Positions 1 through 7,993 of a stretch of DNA of 64,000 bases are shown one piece after another; the first letter of the stretch is position 1; every line of letters begins with the position of its first letter. Made by a program: the position numbers and the translations under genes. The DNA comes from an uncultured Eggerthella sp. (lineage in GTDB: Bacteria > Actinomycetota > Coriobacteriia > Coriobacteriales > Eggerthellaceae): positions 52,206-116,205 of the forward strand of contig URBX01000005.1 of assembly GCA_900546175.1 (NCBI GenBank), in the 5' to 3' direction. Below the pieces are notes generated by a model, which searched no databases, had not been told where the DNA came from, and worked only from the letters and a program-made list of their open reading frames with translations.

Positions 1-1505
1 GCGGTTCGTTGTTTCTCTATAAGATTTGGAGTGGTAAGCGAGATGAGCCTGGAAACATCTTGGGTATTCACCCCATTCATTTCACTCGAAAAATCAGGAT
101 TGGTAAGTACTTCATTCTTGATGAAGGTTGCAAACGTATTTACGGTCAATTGCGGTGTTTTTCCTTCATTGAAGTAGTTGTAGTAGAGAAGCTCTACAAA
201 CGACTGGCTCATGTTTGTTTTGTCGGCCATATCTGCAGCGCCATACTGTTTTCCTAAGGTGTTCGCATAAGCATTTACCGAAGTAACCCCTTCAAGATTC
301 TCCAGCTGTTCAACTACTGCAGCAAAATTCTGCTCATCTTCGGCCTTGTAAAGCACCACAATTTGATTGTCCAAGTCAAAGTACTGCTGGATAACAGGCC
401 TGTCAGGGTTTTCAGACTTCATAAAATAGCTAATGCCTGTGGAGTTGCGGAAATATAAACCCGTAGCAAGCAGAAGCGCAAAAAGAACCAAAATTGGCAC
501 ACGCAATTTATGCACAAGAGTGCTCAATGATTTTGTGTTTGGAATTGGCGATGACTTTGCTGTTTTGCTAATAAGAGTATCCGATGCCAAAATCAAGAAT
601 GGAATTACCATATACACGCACAAAAGGCTCATCAATACGCCCTTTGCCAATACCAAGCCCATATCGGCACCAATGGTAAAAGACATGAAAACAAGGCACA
701 CTAAGCCAACAATGGTTGTTGCAGAACTTGATGCAATTGCTCCGCCCGAGCCACCAAGTGCTCTACGCATTGCCTGGAGCTTATCCTCTTCGCACGAACG
801 CTCAACACGATAGCGCGTAATGAGCATAATGGAATAATCCAGCGAAAGAATAAGCTGGAGCACCGCCGCAATACTAAAAGTGGTTTCCGAAACACTGCCA
901 AAGACAATATTAGTGCCCATATTGACAATAATTGCCAGGCCAACCCCTACAAGCAAGATCACTGGCTCAATCCATGCATTTGCCATCAAGAACATGATGG
1001 CAAAAACAACAATCAAAGCAGGTATGAGAACAGGAAGCAAATCAATAGGAAGGCTATCGATAACAATCGAATCAAGATAGTACTCAAATCCTTGTTGGTC
1101 ACCGTAGGCTTTTATCCCCTCAAGAGCACTGAGCGCCTCCTGGGAATAGGAATCTCCTTCGGAAATTGCCACATATAAAGTAGCGTTACCGTTGTTGTAG
1201 TCTGCATTATCTTTTTCGTATTGGACAGAAATTATGTAAGGAAGATTTTCAATCTGATCAGCCACTTCTTCTTTTTGTGAATCAGGCAAATCCATAATCA
1301 TGATATTGAATTGGCTGCTTTCGCCAAATTCTTCATACATCAAATCAGTGCCAATTTTTGAAGGAAGCTGTTCAGGAATATATTTGGTCATATCTTTATT
1401 AATAGTGACCGAAAAAAACAAAACGCCTGAGATAACCGTACAGGCCAGAAATAAGACAAAGAGAACCTTTCGTGCATTTACTAAGAAGTTTGCAAGGGTT
1501 TTCAT
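1..1505 (-). CDS. MMPL/RND-superfamily transporter, N-terminal part (runs off the window)
   Basis: The reading frame opens at an ATG at 1505 and stays open to the left edge, so about 500 residues are visible and the C-terminus is missing. The protein starts with a short basic segment and one membrane helix, then a long extracytoplasmic loop (about residues 35-165), then five closely packed helices around residues 170-320, a short loop, another helix near 330-350 and the beginning of a second large loop. This layout is that of MMPL/hydrophobe exporters of the RND superfamily, which move lipids, peptides or drugs using the proton gradient. Polar residues sit in the helix pack (LSLDYSIMLITRYR), as expected for the proton relay. 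The substrate cannot be inferred. The gene lies downstream of and in the same direction as the CoA-transferase gene at 1620-2942, but no operon link is evident. Confidence 0.85.
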   Translation of the reverse strand, partial: MKTLANFLVNARKVLFVLFLACTVISGVLFFSVTINKDMTKYIPEQLPSKIGTDLMYEEFGESSQFNIMIMDLPDSQKEEVADQIENLPYIISVQYEKDNADYNNGNATLYVAISEGDSYSQEALSALEGIKAYGDQQGFEYYLDSIVIDSLPIDLLPVLIPALIVVFAIMFLMANAWIEPVILLVGVGLAIIVNMGTNIVFGSVSETTFSIAAVLQLILSLDYSIMLITRYRVERSCEEDKLQAMRRALGGSGGAIASSSATTIVGLVCLVFMSFTIGADMGLVLAKGVLMSLLCVYMVIPFLILASDTLISKTAKSSPIPNTKSLSTLVHKLRVPILVLFALLLATGLYFRNSTGISYFMKSENPDRPVIQQYFDLDNQIVVLYKAEDEQNFAAVVEQLENLEGVTSVNAYANTLGKQYGAADMADKTNMSQSFVELLYYNYFNEGKTPQLTVNTFATFIKNEVLTNPDFSSEMNGVNTQDVSRLISLTTPNLIEKQRT

Positions 1506-1619
1506 AGTTAATACTTTCCACGTTTCTCTTGTCAGCTAGCGTTATTGCTTCACAAAAACGCTCTAGCCTAACGGTTTATTCTCTTTGGCGTTATTCACGT
1601 TGTTTTTTATATGAAGTCG

Positions 1620-2942
1620 CTATTTGGTTGGATCAATACCAAAATACTGCTGATATTCATCCCTTAGCTGTTCGCGGAAGTCAGGATGAGCAATACCAAT
1701 CAACGCCTTCGCACGTTCCTTATTGGTTTTTCCACGTAATTTTGCAATGCCATATTCGGTAACAATATAATCCACATCATTTCGGGAAGTAGTAACAATG
1801 CTTCCCGGCTTCAAAAAGCAGCTAATTTTGGAGAATTTTCCACCGCCAGCTGTGGAGTTAATAGCGATGATGGATTTTCCTCCCTTTGACATAGTTGCAC
1901 CGCGAACAAAGTCAACCTGACCGCCTGCGCCACTTGCCTGCTTATAGCCAAAAGACTCGGCACAAACCTGACCAAAAAGGTCAACTTCAATACAGGAGTT
2001 AATAGAAATCATATTGTCATTCTTTGCAATGACATACGGATTATTCGTATAAGAAATAGGCATCAGGGCAACGCTTGGATTGTTATCTACATAGTCATAA
2101 AGCTCTTTTGTTCCCTGAATAACCGAAGCAACATTTACGCCAGGATTAAGTGTCTTCTTTGATGCCGTTAAGACACCTGCCTCAGACAAAACCATCATGT
2201 AAGAGTTATAGAGCTCTGAATGAATACCTAAGTCCTTTTTGTGAATCAATGCCTCAAGAACCGCATTTGGCAACTTGCCAATACCAGACTGGATAGTTGA
2301 ACCGTCCTCGATAAGAGAAGCACAGTACTCGCCAATTTGACGTTCTGCATCACCAATTGGAGGATCAGGAATTTCAGGCAATGGCTCGTCTGCCAATACG
2401 AACCAGTCAATTTCGCTTACATGAACGCTCATTTCGCCACCTACATGAGGCATGCATGCATTAACCTGAGCAATTACCAAATCAGCTTTCTCAAGAGCAG
2501 TGCGCTGATAGCTACAGCTTACTCCCAAGGTGCAGTATCCTCTGCTGTCAGGCGGAGTTACCTGAAGAAGCGCAACATTTACCGGATATTCTCCGCTTGC
2601 AATCAAAGACTCAATGTTGGAATAGTGAGTTGGCAAATAATTGCATGAGCCGTTATAGAGACCTTCCCAATACTGTTTATAGGCTGCAATTGGGCCAACA
2701 AATGGCGAATAGGAAATATGGCCTGCATACTTTTCGTCAAACATAGTATGAGGACCACCTGGAGGGCCCTGCATAAAGGAAACATCGAACATTTCCGTGT
2801 AAATCTCTTCCGCCGCACGGGTAAGCGCACGAGGATCACTTGCTCCATCAGCCATTGAGCAAACGCTATGTGGTGGGATTTTTCGCATTGCATCCTGAGC
2901 GGAAATGCAGCGAGATTCATAATGTTCTTTCCAGTTGGCCAT
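1620..2942 (-). CDS. Acetyl-CoA hydrolase/transferase family CoA-transferase (4-hydroxybutyrate/butyryl-CoA:acetate type)
   Basis: This 440-residue protein has the length and layout of the Cat1/AbfT family, which moves CoA between a carboxylate and an acyl-CoA through a glutamyl-CoA thioester. The probable active-site glutamate is E243 in GIHSEL. The C-terminal half carries INSCIEVDLFGQVCAE and GAGGQVDFVRGA, both strongly conserved in the family. The start ATG is preceded by GAAAGGGG. In anaerobes these enzymes activate or release short-chain acids, usually with acetyl-CoA as partner. The paralogue at 14057-15361 shares the same blocks, so two substrate specificities are likely present. The exact acid cannot be told from sequence. 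It is transcribed away from the sirtuin gene with a 145-base gap and may have its own promoter there. Confidence 0.88.
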   Translation of the reverse strand: MANWKEHYESRCISAQDAMRKIPPHSVCSMADGASDPRALTRAAEEIYTEMFDVSFMQGPPGGPHTMFDEKYAGHISYSPFVGPIAAYKQYWEGLYNGSCNYLPTHYSNIESLIASGEYPVNVALLQVTPPDSRGYCTLGVSCSYQRTALEKADLVIAQVNACMPHVGGEMSVHVSEIDWFVLADEPLPEIPDPPIGDAERQIGEYCASLIEDGSTIQSGIGKLPNAVLEALIHKKDLGIHSELYNSYMMVLSEAGVLTASKKTLNPGVNVASVIQGTKELYDYVDNNPSVALMPISYTNNPYVIAKNDNMISINSCIEVDLFGQVCAESFGYKQASGAGGQVDFVRGATMSKGGKSIIAINSTAGGGKFSKISCFLKPGSIVTTSRNDVDYIVTEYGIAKLRGKTNKERAKALIGIAHPDFREQLRDEYQQYFGIDPTK

Positions 2943-3087
2943 TAAAGCCCCTTTCGCCTATCGCAATACAACGCCCTACCCCTTAAGGAATCAATCCAAC
3001 GCAAACAGCTCTTACCGCTCTCACGGTCTGCGAAAACTCATCCCTAACGGTCTAAGGCCTTAGTGTATGAACGTGTTTTCCTTACAA

Positions 3088-3855
3088 TTATAGCGAACCA
3101 AAGACTTCTCCAACTTTGCAAGGCAGACAAACGTTAGCAATTCTCATATCTTGAGCACTTGGTTCAAGGTTAATTACTACCACCGTCTCTCCTCTGAAGG
3201 CATTTATCAGCCCCGCTGCGGGATACACATTAAGGGAAGTGCCCGCAATAATGAGAATTTTTGCTTTTTGAATATCCGAAAGAGCCTCAACCATAGTTGC
3301 CTGGTCAAGACCCTCTTCGTAAAGAACCACATCGGGGCGTACAATACCTGAGCACGAACAACGAGGGATACCATCCCCCTTACCCTCTTTGGCTTTTTTG
3401 TCTGCTTCTAGAACAGGTGTCAAATCGTAGCGCTTACCACATTTCAGACAATAATTTCGATAGACGCTTCCATGAAGTTCGCGCACTTTCTTACAACCAC
3501 CCTTTTGATGGAGTCCGTCAACATTCTGGGTTACCACGCTTATTAGCTTTCCCTCAGCTTCAAGCTCCGCCAATTTGAGATGTGCCTTATTTGGTTTCGC
3601 GTCCAAGTGAATAAACTTAGCACGATAAAACTCGAAAAATTCCTTGGGATGTTCTTCAAAAAAGGTATGGCTTACTATTACTTCAGGCGGATAAGGATAT
3701 GCTTGGTTGAAGATTCCTTTTGCACTTCGAAAGTCAGGAATTCCACTTTCGGTAGAAACACCCGCACCGCCAAAAAAGACAATGCTTTCTTTTGGTGCAC
3801 CAGCAATAAGCTTTTGAAACTTTGCTAAAGCATCTTTCTGATTGACGTCCTCCAT
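3088..3855 (-). CDS. cobB: NAD-dependent protein deacylase, sirtuin family
   Basis: The protein shows the sirtuin signature set: GAGVSTESGIPDFRS near the N-terminus (NAD binding), TQNVDGLHQ, the catalytic histidine in ELHGSV, two zinc-binding cysteine pairs (CLKC, and CSC following PR) and GTSLNVYPAA. It removes acetyl or other acyl groups from protein lysines using NAD in the cytoplasm. In organisms that handle much acyl-CoA it commonly counters non-enzymatic lysine acylation, which suits this neighbourhood, but that link is inference. An in-frame TTG lies two codons upstream (3861). The ATG at 3855 is preferred because AGAGGG sits nine bases before it and only three before the TTG. The length of 255 residues is normal for a bacterial class. 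Confidence 0.9.
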   Translation of the reverse strand: MEDVNQKDALAKFQKLIAGAPKESIVFFGGAGVSTESGIPDFRSAKGIFNQAYPYPPEVIVSHTFFEEHPKEFFEFYRAKFIHLDAKPNKAHLKLAELEAEGKLISVVTQNVDGLHQKGGCKKVRELHGSVYRNYCLKCGKRYDLTPVLEADKKAKEGKGDGIPRCSCSGIVRPDVVLYEEGLDQATMVEALSDIQKAKILIIAGTSLNVYPAAGLINAFRGETVVVINLEPSAQDMRIANVCLPCKVGEVFGSL

Positions 3856-3944
3856 AGCCAATCGCCCTCTTTTTTCTTCCCTGTTGAATTTTTTTCTTTA
3901 CAACAGCTTACAAAAACGCCTACACTATTGCCATCGAAAAAACA

Positions 3945-4230
3945 CCGAAACCGTTGAAGCGGAAGTAACGGTAGTTGTGCACTCACAGAGAGCTTGGGGT
4001 GCTGGGATCCAAGCAGAACGCAGATTATCAAATGGGCCGCTGAGGGCATGGGGAACGCGCACGCGCAAGTATCCGTGACGTGACAGGCATACGTTAGTTG
4101 CCGGAAATGTGATTGCATTTCGTAAGAGCGTCTTTTTGACGAATCAAGGTGGCACCGCGAGTTTAATTATTTCAACTCGTCCTTGAATACATGGCTTTGA
4201 GCTGTGATTTAAGGGCGAGTTTTCTTTTTG
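3945..4230 (+). promoter_or_regulatory. T-box riboswitch, probably tryptophan-specific
   Basis: The canonical T-box sequence AAGGTGGCACCGCG lies at 4146-4159. Upstream is a Stem I with an AGAGAG bulge (about 3987-3992) and a distal hairpin GCTTGG (3992-3997)/CCAAGC (4009-4014) enclosing a GGTG box. The candidate specifier TGG is at 4033-4035. The antiterminator pairs AAGG (4146) and CGAGTT with AACTCG and TCCTT, ending at 4184. The tRNA-pairing bulge reads TGGC and would pair with a GCCA end, that is a tRNA with G73, as bacterial tRNA-Trp has. Together with the TrpB-like gene downstream this argues for sensing uncharged tRNA-Trp. The specifier codon is the less certain part. The 5' boundary is approximate. 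Confidence 0.88.
4175..4229 (+). terminator. T-box attenuator terminator
   Basis: ACTCGTCCTT (4175-4184) can pair with AAGGGCGAGT (4211-4220), with one G-U pair. The stem is followed by TTTCTTTTT. The left arm is the same strand that closes the antiterminator, so the two structures exclude each other. This is transcriptional, not translational, T-box control. Confidence 0.85.
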
Positions 4231-4385
4231 CCCTCATTTCCCTCAAAACCAGTTTTGGCTTATAGCTTCAAGGCTTTATTCGTCTCAGAGTTTTAGCCAA
4301 CCAACATTGGGTTCGAGTCAAGTTTAAAGAGTGCTTGACTAAGTGAGATAAAACTTGCGCAGAAAGAAAAGAAAGGTATTAAACC

Positions 4386-5798
4386 ATGACAAACGAAGAA
4401 ATCCCTTATCGTACTTACCTCAAAGAAGAGCAGATTCCAACCAAATGGTATAACGTTCGTGCAGATATGCCAGAGAAGCCGGAGCCAATGCGTCTTCCAA
4501 ATGGCGCAGTTGCCACGTTTGATGACCTTACTCCTGTTTTCTGCGACGAGCTTGTTCGCCAAGAGCTTGATAACGACACTCCCTATTTCGACATCCCTGA
4601 AGGAGTTCAGGAGATGTACAAGGTGTATCGTCCAAGTCCGCTTTGCCGCGCTTATAACTTGGAAAAGGCATTGGGGACTCCAGCAAAAATCTATTACAAG
4701 TTTGAAGGAAACAACACCTCAGGCTCTCACAAATTAAACAGTGCTCTTGCTCAGGCATATTACGGTGCTGAACAGGGCCTAACCACTATCACCACCGAAA
4801 CAGGTGCTGGTCAGTGGGGTACCGCACTTTCAGAAGCAGCAGCTCACTATAACTTAGATTGCGAAGTATTCATGGTTAAGTGCTCCTACGAGCAAAAGCC
4901 ATTCCGCCGCAATATCATGGAGACCTTCGGCGCTCATGTAACTCCTTCCCCTTCTAACACCACAGAAATTGGAAAGAAAATGCTTGCTCAAAACCCTGAC
5001 TCCACTGGTTCATTGGGTACGGCAATTTCCGAGGCAGTTGAAGTAGCACTCCATATCCCTGAAAACAAAGGACGCTATCAACTTGGATCCGTTTTGAACC
5101 AGGTAGTTCTCCATCAATCCATTATTGGTCTTGAATCTAAAGAAGCGCTTGCTGAACTTGGAGAGTATCCTGACATCGTAATTGGTTGCGCAGGCGGTGG
5201 ATCGAACCTTGGCGGTTTGACTGCTGCATTCATGAAAGACAAACTCACCGGCGAAAAGCCAGACACCGAGTTTATTGCTGTTGAGCCTGCTTCCTGCCCT
5301 TCTTTGACTCGTGGTAGGTACGCATACGACTACGCTGACACTGGCCAAACTTGCCCACTTTGCAAGATGTACACCTTGGGCAATGGCTTCCTTCCAAGCC
5401 CTGATCATGCAGGCGGTCTTCGCTACCACGGTATGAGCCCAATCATTTCAAAGTTGGTTCATGATGGCTACATGAAGGCAGTTGCAGTCAAGCAGACCGA
5501 TGTTTTTGAAGCTGCTGTTGAATTTGCTAAGTTGGAGACTATTCTTCCTGCTCCAGAAAGCTCTCACGCAATTCGCGTAGCTATTGATGAAGCGCTTAAG
5601 TGTAAAGAAACTGGCGAAGAGAAGGTTATTCTCTTTGGTTTAACTGGTACTGGCTACTTCGACATGTATGCCTATGATGCGTACAAGAATGGCACTATGG
5701 TTGACCATATTCCTACCGACGAAGAGCTTGAAGTTGGCTTCGCCTCTATTCCTGAAGTACCTGGCGTTCAGCAGGCAGGCGGCTTGCCAATCGAATAA
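4386..5798 (+). CDS. TrpB2-like PLP-dependent tryptophan synthase beta subunit
   Basis: The 470-residue protein is a fold-type II PLP enzyme. The Schiff-base lysine is K116 in SGSHKLN, the catalytic glutamate E138 is in TETGAGQWGTA, and the phosphate-binding loop GGGSN is at 270-274. The long N-terminal extension and HKLN in place of the HKTN of classical TrpB place it in the TrpB2 branch. TrpB2 enzymes make L-tryptophan from indole and serine, often without a TrpA partner. The T-box directly upstream makes expression depend on uncharged tRNA, most likely tRNA-Trp. No other trp gene is present in the window, so indole salvage is a reasonable inference. The start ATG follows AGAAAGG. The gene stands alone, with a convergent small gene downstream. 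Confidence 0.9.
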   Translation: MTNEEIPYRTYLKEEQIPTKWYNVRADMPEKPEPMRLPNGAVATFDDLTPVFCDELVRQELDNDTPYFDIPEGVQEMYKVYRPSPLCRAYNLEKALGTPAKIYYKFEGNNTSGSHKLNSALAQAYYGAEQGLTTITTETGAGQWGTALSEAAAHYNLDCEVFMVKCSYEQKPFRRNIMETFGAHVTPSPSNTTEIGKKMLAQNPDSTGSLGTAISEAVEVALHIPENKGRYQLGSVLNQVVLHQSIIGLESKEALAELGEYPDIVIGCAGGGSNLGGLTAAFMKDKLTGEKPDTEFIAVEPASCPSLTRGRYAYDYADTGQTCPLCKMYTLGNGFLPSPDHAGGLRYHGMSPIISKLVHDGYMKAVAVKQTDVFEAAVEFAKLETILPAPESSHAIRVAIDEALKCKETGEEKVILFGLTGTGYFDMYAYDAYKNGTMVDHIPTDEELEVGFASIPEVPGVQQAGGLPIE

Positions 5799-5863
5799 GT
5801 TCGACTTACGAAAATCTGAAGTGATGAAGCGTGAGAGAGCATTGCAAACTTACGCTTCATCAA

Positions 5864-6151
5864 TCAGTACTTTTTTGAAGTCAAATGCCATCCATTGCAG
5901 TATTCGCAACGATAACAGCGCAGTCCTGTTGTTCCGTGATCTTCGCAGGATTTAATTGCTAGCTGCGCTTCAGTTTTCGATGAATACCTATTCTTCGATT
6001 CGCACGCTTTATTTCTTAAGGCAGCCTCACGTTTCCGGGAGTTTTCCTGGCGGCGCTTGCTTTCCTGCGCAAAGACATCATCCATGCCACCAAGCGAGGC
6101 CATGAATTCCTCACGTCGTTTGGCTTTTGCTGAACCTTTTCTACTTCCCAT
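5864..6151 (-). CDS. Small basic cysteine-containing protein of unknown function
   Basis: This 95-residue protein has an excellent ribosome-binding site (AAAGGAGG seven bases before the ATG), so it is likely real. The N-terminal half is highly charged, rich in Lys, Arg, Glu and Ser, and probably helical or disordered. The C-terminal 35 residues hold the cysteines: one in KSCEDHG, then CYRCEYCNGWHLTS, a CxxCxxC cluster followed by His that resembles a small zinc knuckle. I do not recognise a named family. A nucleic-acid-binding or ribosome-associated role would fit the charge and zinc-like cluster, but this is only a guess. It converges on the TrpB2-like gene with a 65-base gap. Confidence 0.7.
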   Translation of the reverse strand: MGSRKGSAKAKRREEFMASLGGMDDVFAQESKRRQENSRKREAALRNKACESKNRYSSKTEAQLAIKSCEDHGTTGLRCYRCEYCNGWHLTSKKY

Positions 6152-6344
6152 ATCTGCCTCCTTTCATCAAGTATAAATTGTTTCCAATAAGTAAAAAGTA
6201 GGCCAAAATTGCTCGTTTGTTGGTTAATGTGGTGCGTCTATCCTCAATAATGGCCAGGCTCGAGAAAGGTAAGGCTTATAATCTAGTGCGGACAAAGAAA
6301 ATCAACTGTGTCCTGCATTTCTTTACCCCAGAAGGAGCACGATA

Positions 6345-7769
6345 ATGGCAGGTTTTTTTGGCGCTGTTTCTAAGCGTGACGTTACTCTTGACGTATATTT
6401 TGGTGTTGACTATCACTCACATCTTGGCACAAAACGTGCGGGTATGACCGTCCTTGACCTTGAAACAGGATTTCAACGCGCAATCCACTCTATTGAAACT
6501 ACCCCGTTTCGCACCAAGTTTGAAGATGACCTGAATGACTTTCATGGAACTTCTGCAATTGGCTGCATTTCAGACAAAGATCCTCAACCTTTGATGGTTC
6601 GTTCCCATTTAGGCGTGTACGCAATCACTACTATTGGAACCATCAACAATCATGATGAAATTCTTAAAGAATGTTTCGAAAACAACGATCAACAATTCAT
6701 GGTTATGAGCTCGGGCGAAGTAAATCAAACCGAACTTGTTGCCTACCTCATCAATAAAAAAGATAACTTAGTTGAAGGCATCAAATACGTTCAAGACATT
6801 GTCAAGGGCTCTATGACCTTATTGATTATGACCGACGATGGCAGCATTATTGCTGCACGCGACAAAGTTGGCCGCTTACCAATCCTTATCGGTAAAGACT
6901 CTGACGGCCACTGCGTCTCTTTCGAATCGTTCGCTTATCAAAAAATTGGTTACGAGACAATCTACGAGCTTGGTCCTGGTGAGATTGTGTTAGTAACTCC
7001 TGAAACTATCAAAGTGCTTGCTGAGCCTGGCGAAGAGATGAAAATCTGCTCGTTCTTGTGGTGCTACTATGGCTATCCAAACTCTAATTACGAAGGCGTA
7101 AATGTTGAACAAATGCGCTATCGTAATGGCCAAATCATGGCCCGTGACGAAAAAGCGGCTGGCATTATGCCAGAAGTAGATTACGTAGCAGGCATTCCTG
7201 ACTCGGGCACTCCTCATGCAATTGGTTACGCCCAAGAATCCGGCATGACGTTCGGTAGGCCTTTCATTAAATACACTCCAACCTGGCCTCGTTCTTTTAT
7301 GCCATCAAACCAGGCTGTCCGCGACCGTGTTGCTCACATGAAGCAAGTTCCTATTTCCGAGCTTATTGAAGACAAAAAGCTTCTCTTTGTTGATGATTCA
7401 ATTGTTCGCGGAACTCAGCTTCGCGAAACAGTTGACTTCTTGTATGGCGCCGGTGCAAAAGAAGTACATATGCGTTCTGCTTGTCCTCCAATTATGTATG
7501 GTTGCAAGTACATCAGCTTCTCAACAAGCAAATCTGAAATGGATTTGATTGCACGCCGCAAGATTCAAGAATTAGAAGGCGAAGAGGGAGTAAACCATAT
7601 TGCCGAATATGCCGATGGCTCAACAGAGCGTGGCAAGTGCCTTTTGAAGAGCATCTGCGAAGAAATGGGCTTTGATTCATTGAGTTACCAAAGCCTTGAA
7701 GGTCTCAAGGAAGCAATTGGCATTGACCCTGCTAAATTGTGCACCTACTGCTGGGACGGCAAAGAGTAG
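6345..7769 (+). CDS. PurF-like amidophosphoribosyltransferase homologue lacking the glutaminase cysteine
   Basis: The 474-residue protein aligns by eye to PurF over its whole length. An N-terminal Ntn-type glutaminase-like domain is followed by a phosphoribosyltransferase domain with the PRPP loop KLLFVDDSIVRGTQ near residue 345. Cysteines that ligate an Fe-S cluster in Bacillus-type PurF have counterparts in MKICSFLW, ACPPIMYGC and the terminal CTYCWDG. The anomaly is the start: classical PurF exposes Cys1 (MCGI..), whereas this protein begins MAGFFGAVSK, with alanine at the nucleophile position. It also reads SHLGTKRAG where PurF has a QHRGQ-type block. The ATG follows AGAAGGAG, and no upstream in-frame start could supply a cysteine. 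It should therefore be ammonia-dependent or have another role. A true PurF may exist elsewhere in the genome. Confidence 0.85.
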   Translation: MAGFFGAVSKRDVTLDVYFGVDYHSHLGTKRAGMTVLDLETGFQRAIHSIETTPFRTKFEDDLNDFHGTSAIGCISDKDPQPLMVRSHLGVYAITTIGTINNHDEILKECFENNDQQFMVMSSGEVNQTELVAYLINKKDNLVEGIKYVQDIVKGSMTLLIMTDDGSIIAARDKVGRLPILIGKDSDGHCVSFESFAYQKIGYETIYELGPGEIVLVTPETIKVLAEPGEEMKICSFLWCYYGYPNSNYEGVNVEQMRYRNGQIMARDEKAAGIMPEVDYVAGIPDSGTPHAIGYAQESGMTFGRPFIKYTPTWPRSFMPSNQAVRDRVAHMKQVPISELIEDKKLLFVDDSIVRGTQLRETVDFLYGAGAKEVHMRSACPPIMYGCKYISFSTSKSEMDLIARRKIQELEGEEGVNHIAEYADGSTERGKCLLKSICEEMGFDSLSYQSLEGLKEAIGIDPAKLCTYCWDGKE

Positions 7770-7882
7770 CCTAACTGCTTTACAATTGCTTGGCCGCAAG
7801 AATCCCTGCCTCGCAAATGCATGATTATATAATTACATGATTGTCTACCTTGCTATTGACTGCTTTGCGCTTATCTGACAAT

Positions 7883-7925
7883 AAAAAAAGTGCAGCCGGA
7901 AAAAACACCTTTCAGCTACACTTTT
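7883..7925 (-). terminator. Terminator of metY, usable in both directions
   Basis: AAAAGTG (7886-7892) plus AGC pairs with GCT plus CACTTTT (7919-7925) with one mismatch. On the minus strand the stem runs into seven T (plus-strand A-run 7883-7889), ending the metY transcript. The plus side also ends in TTTT. Confidence 0.7.
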
Positions 7926-7949
7926 AGCAAAACGACAGTATCAACTGAA

Positions 7950-7975
7950 GGGGGCCGTAATACGGCCCCCTTTTT
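7950..7975 (+). terminator. Rho-independent terminator downstream of the PurF-like gene
   Basis: A perfect 10-bp stem, GGGGGCCGTA (7950-7959) and TACGGCCCCC (7961-7970), is followed by TTTTT. The near-zero loop means the inner pairs open in practice. Confidence 0.85.
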
Positions 7976-7993
7976 GTACAAAAGGGCAAGTAA

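Noticed and set aside
7861..7925. Considered as a riboswitch in front of metY
   Set aside because: It lies downstream of metY, not upstream; it is a terminator hairpin.
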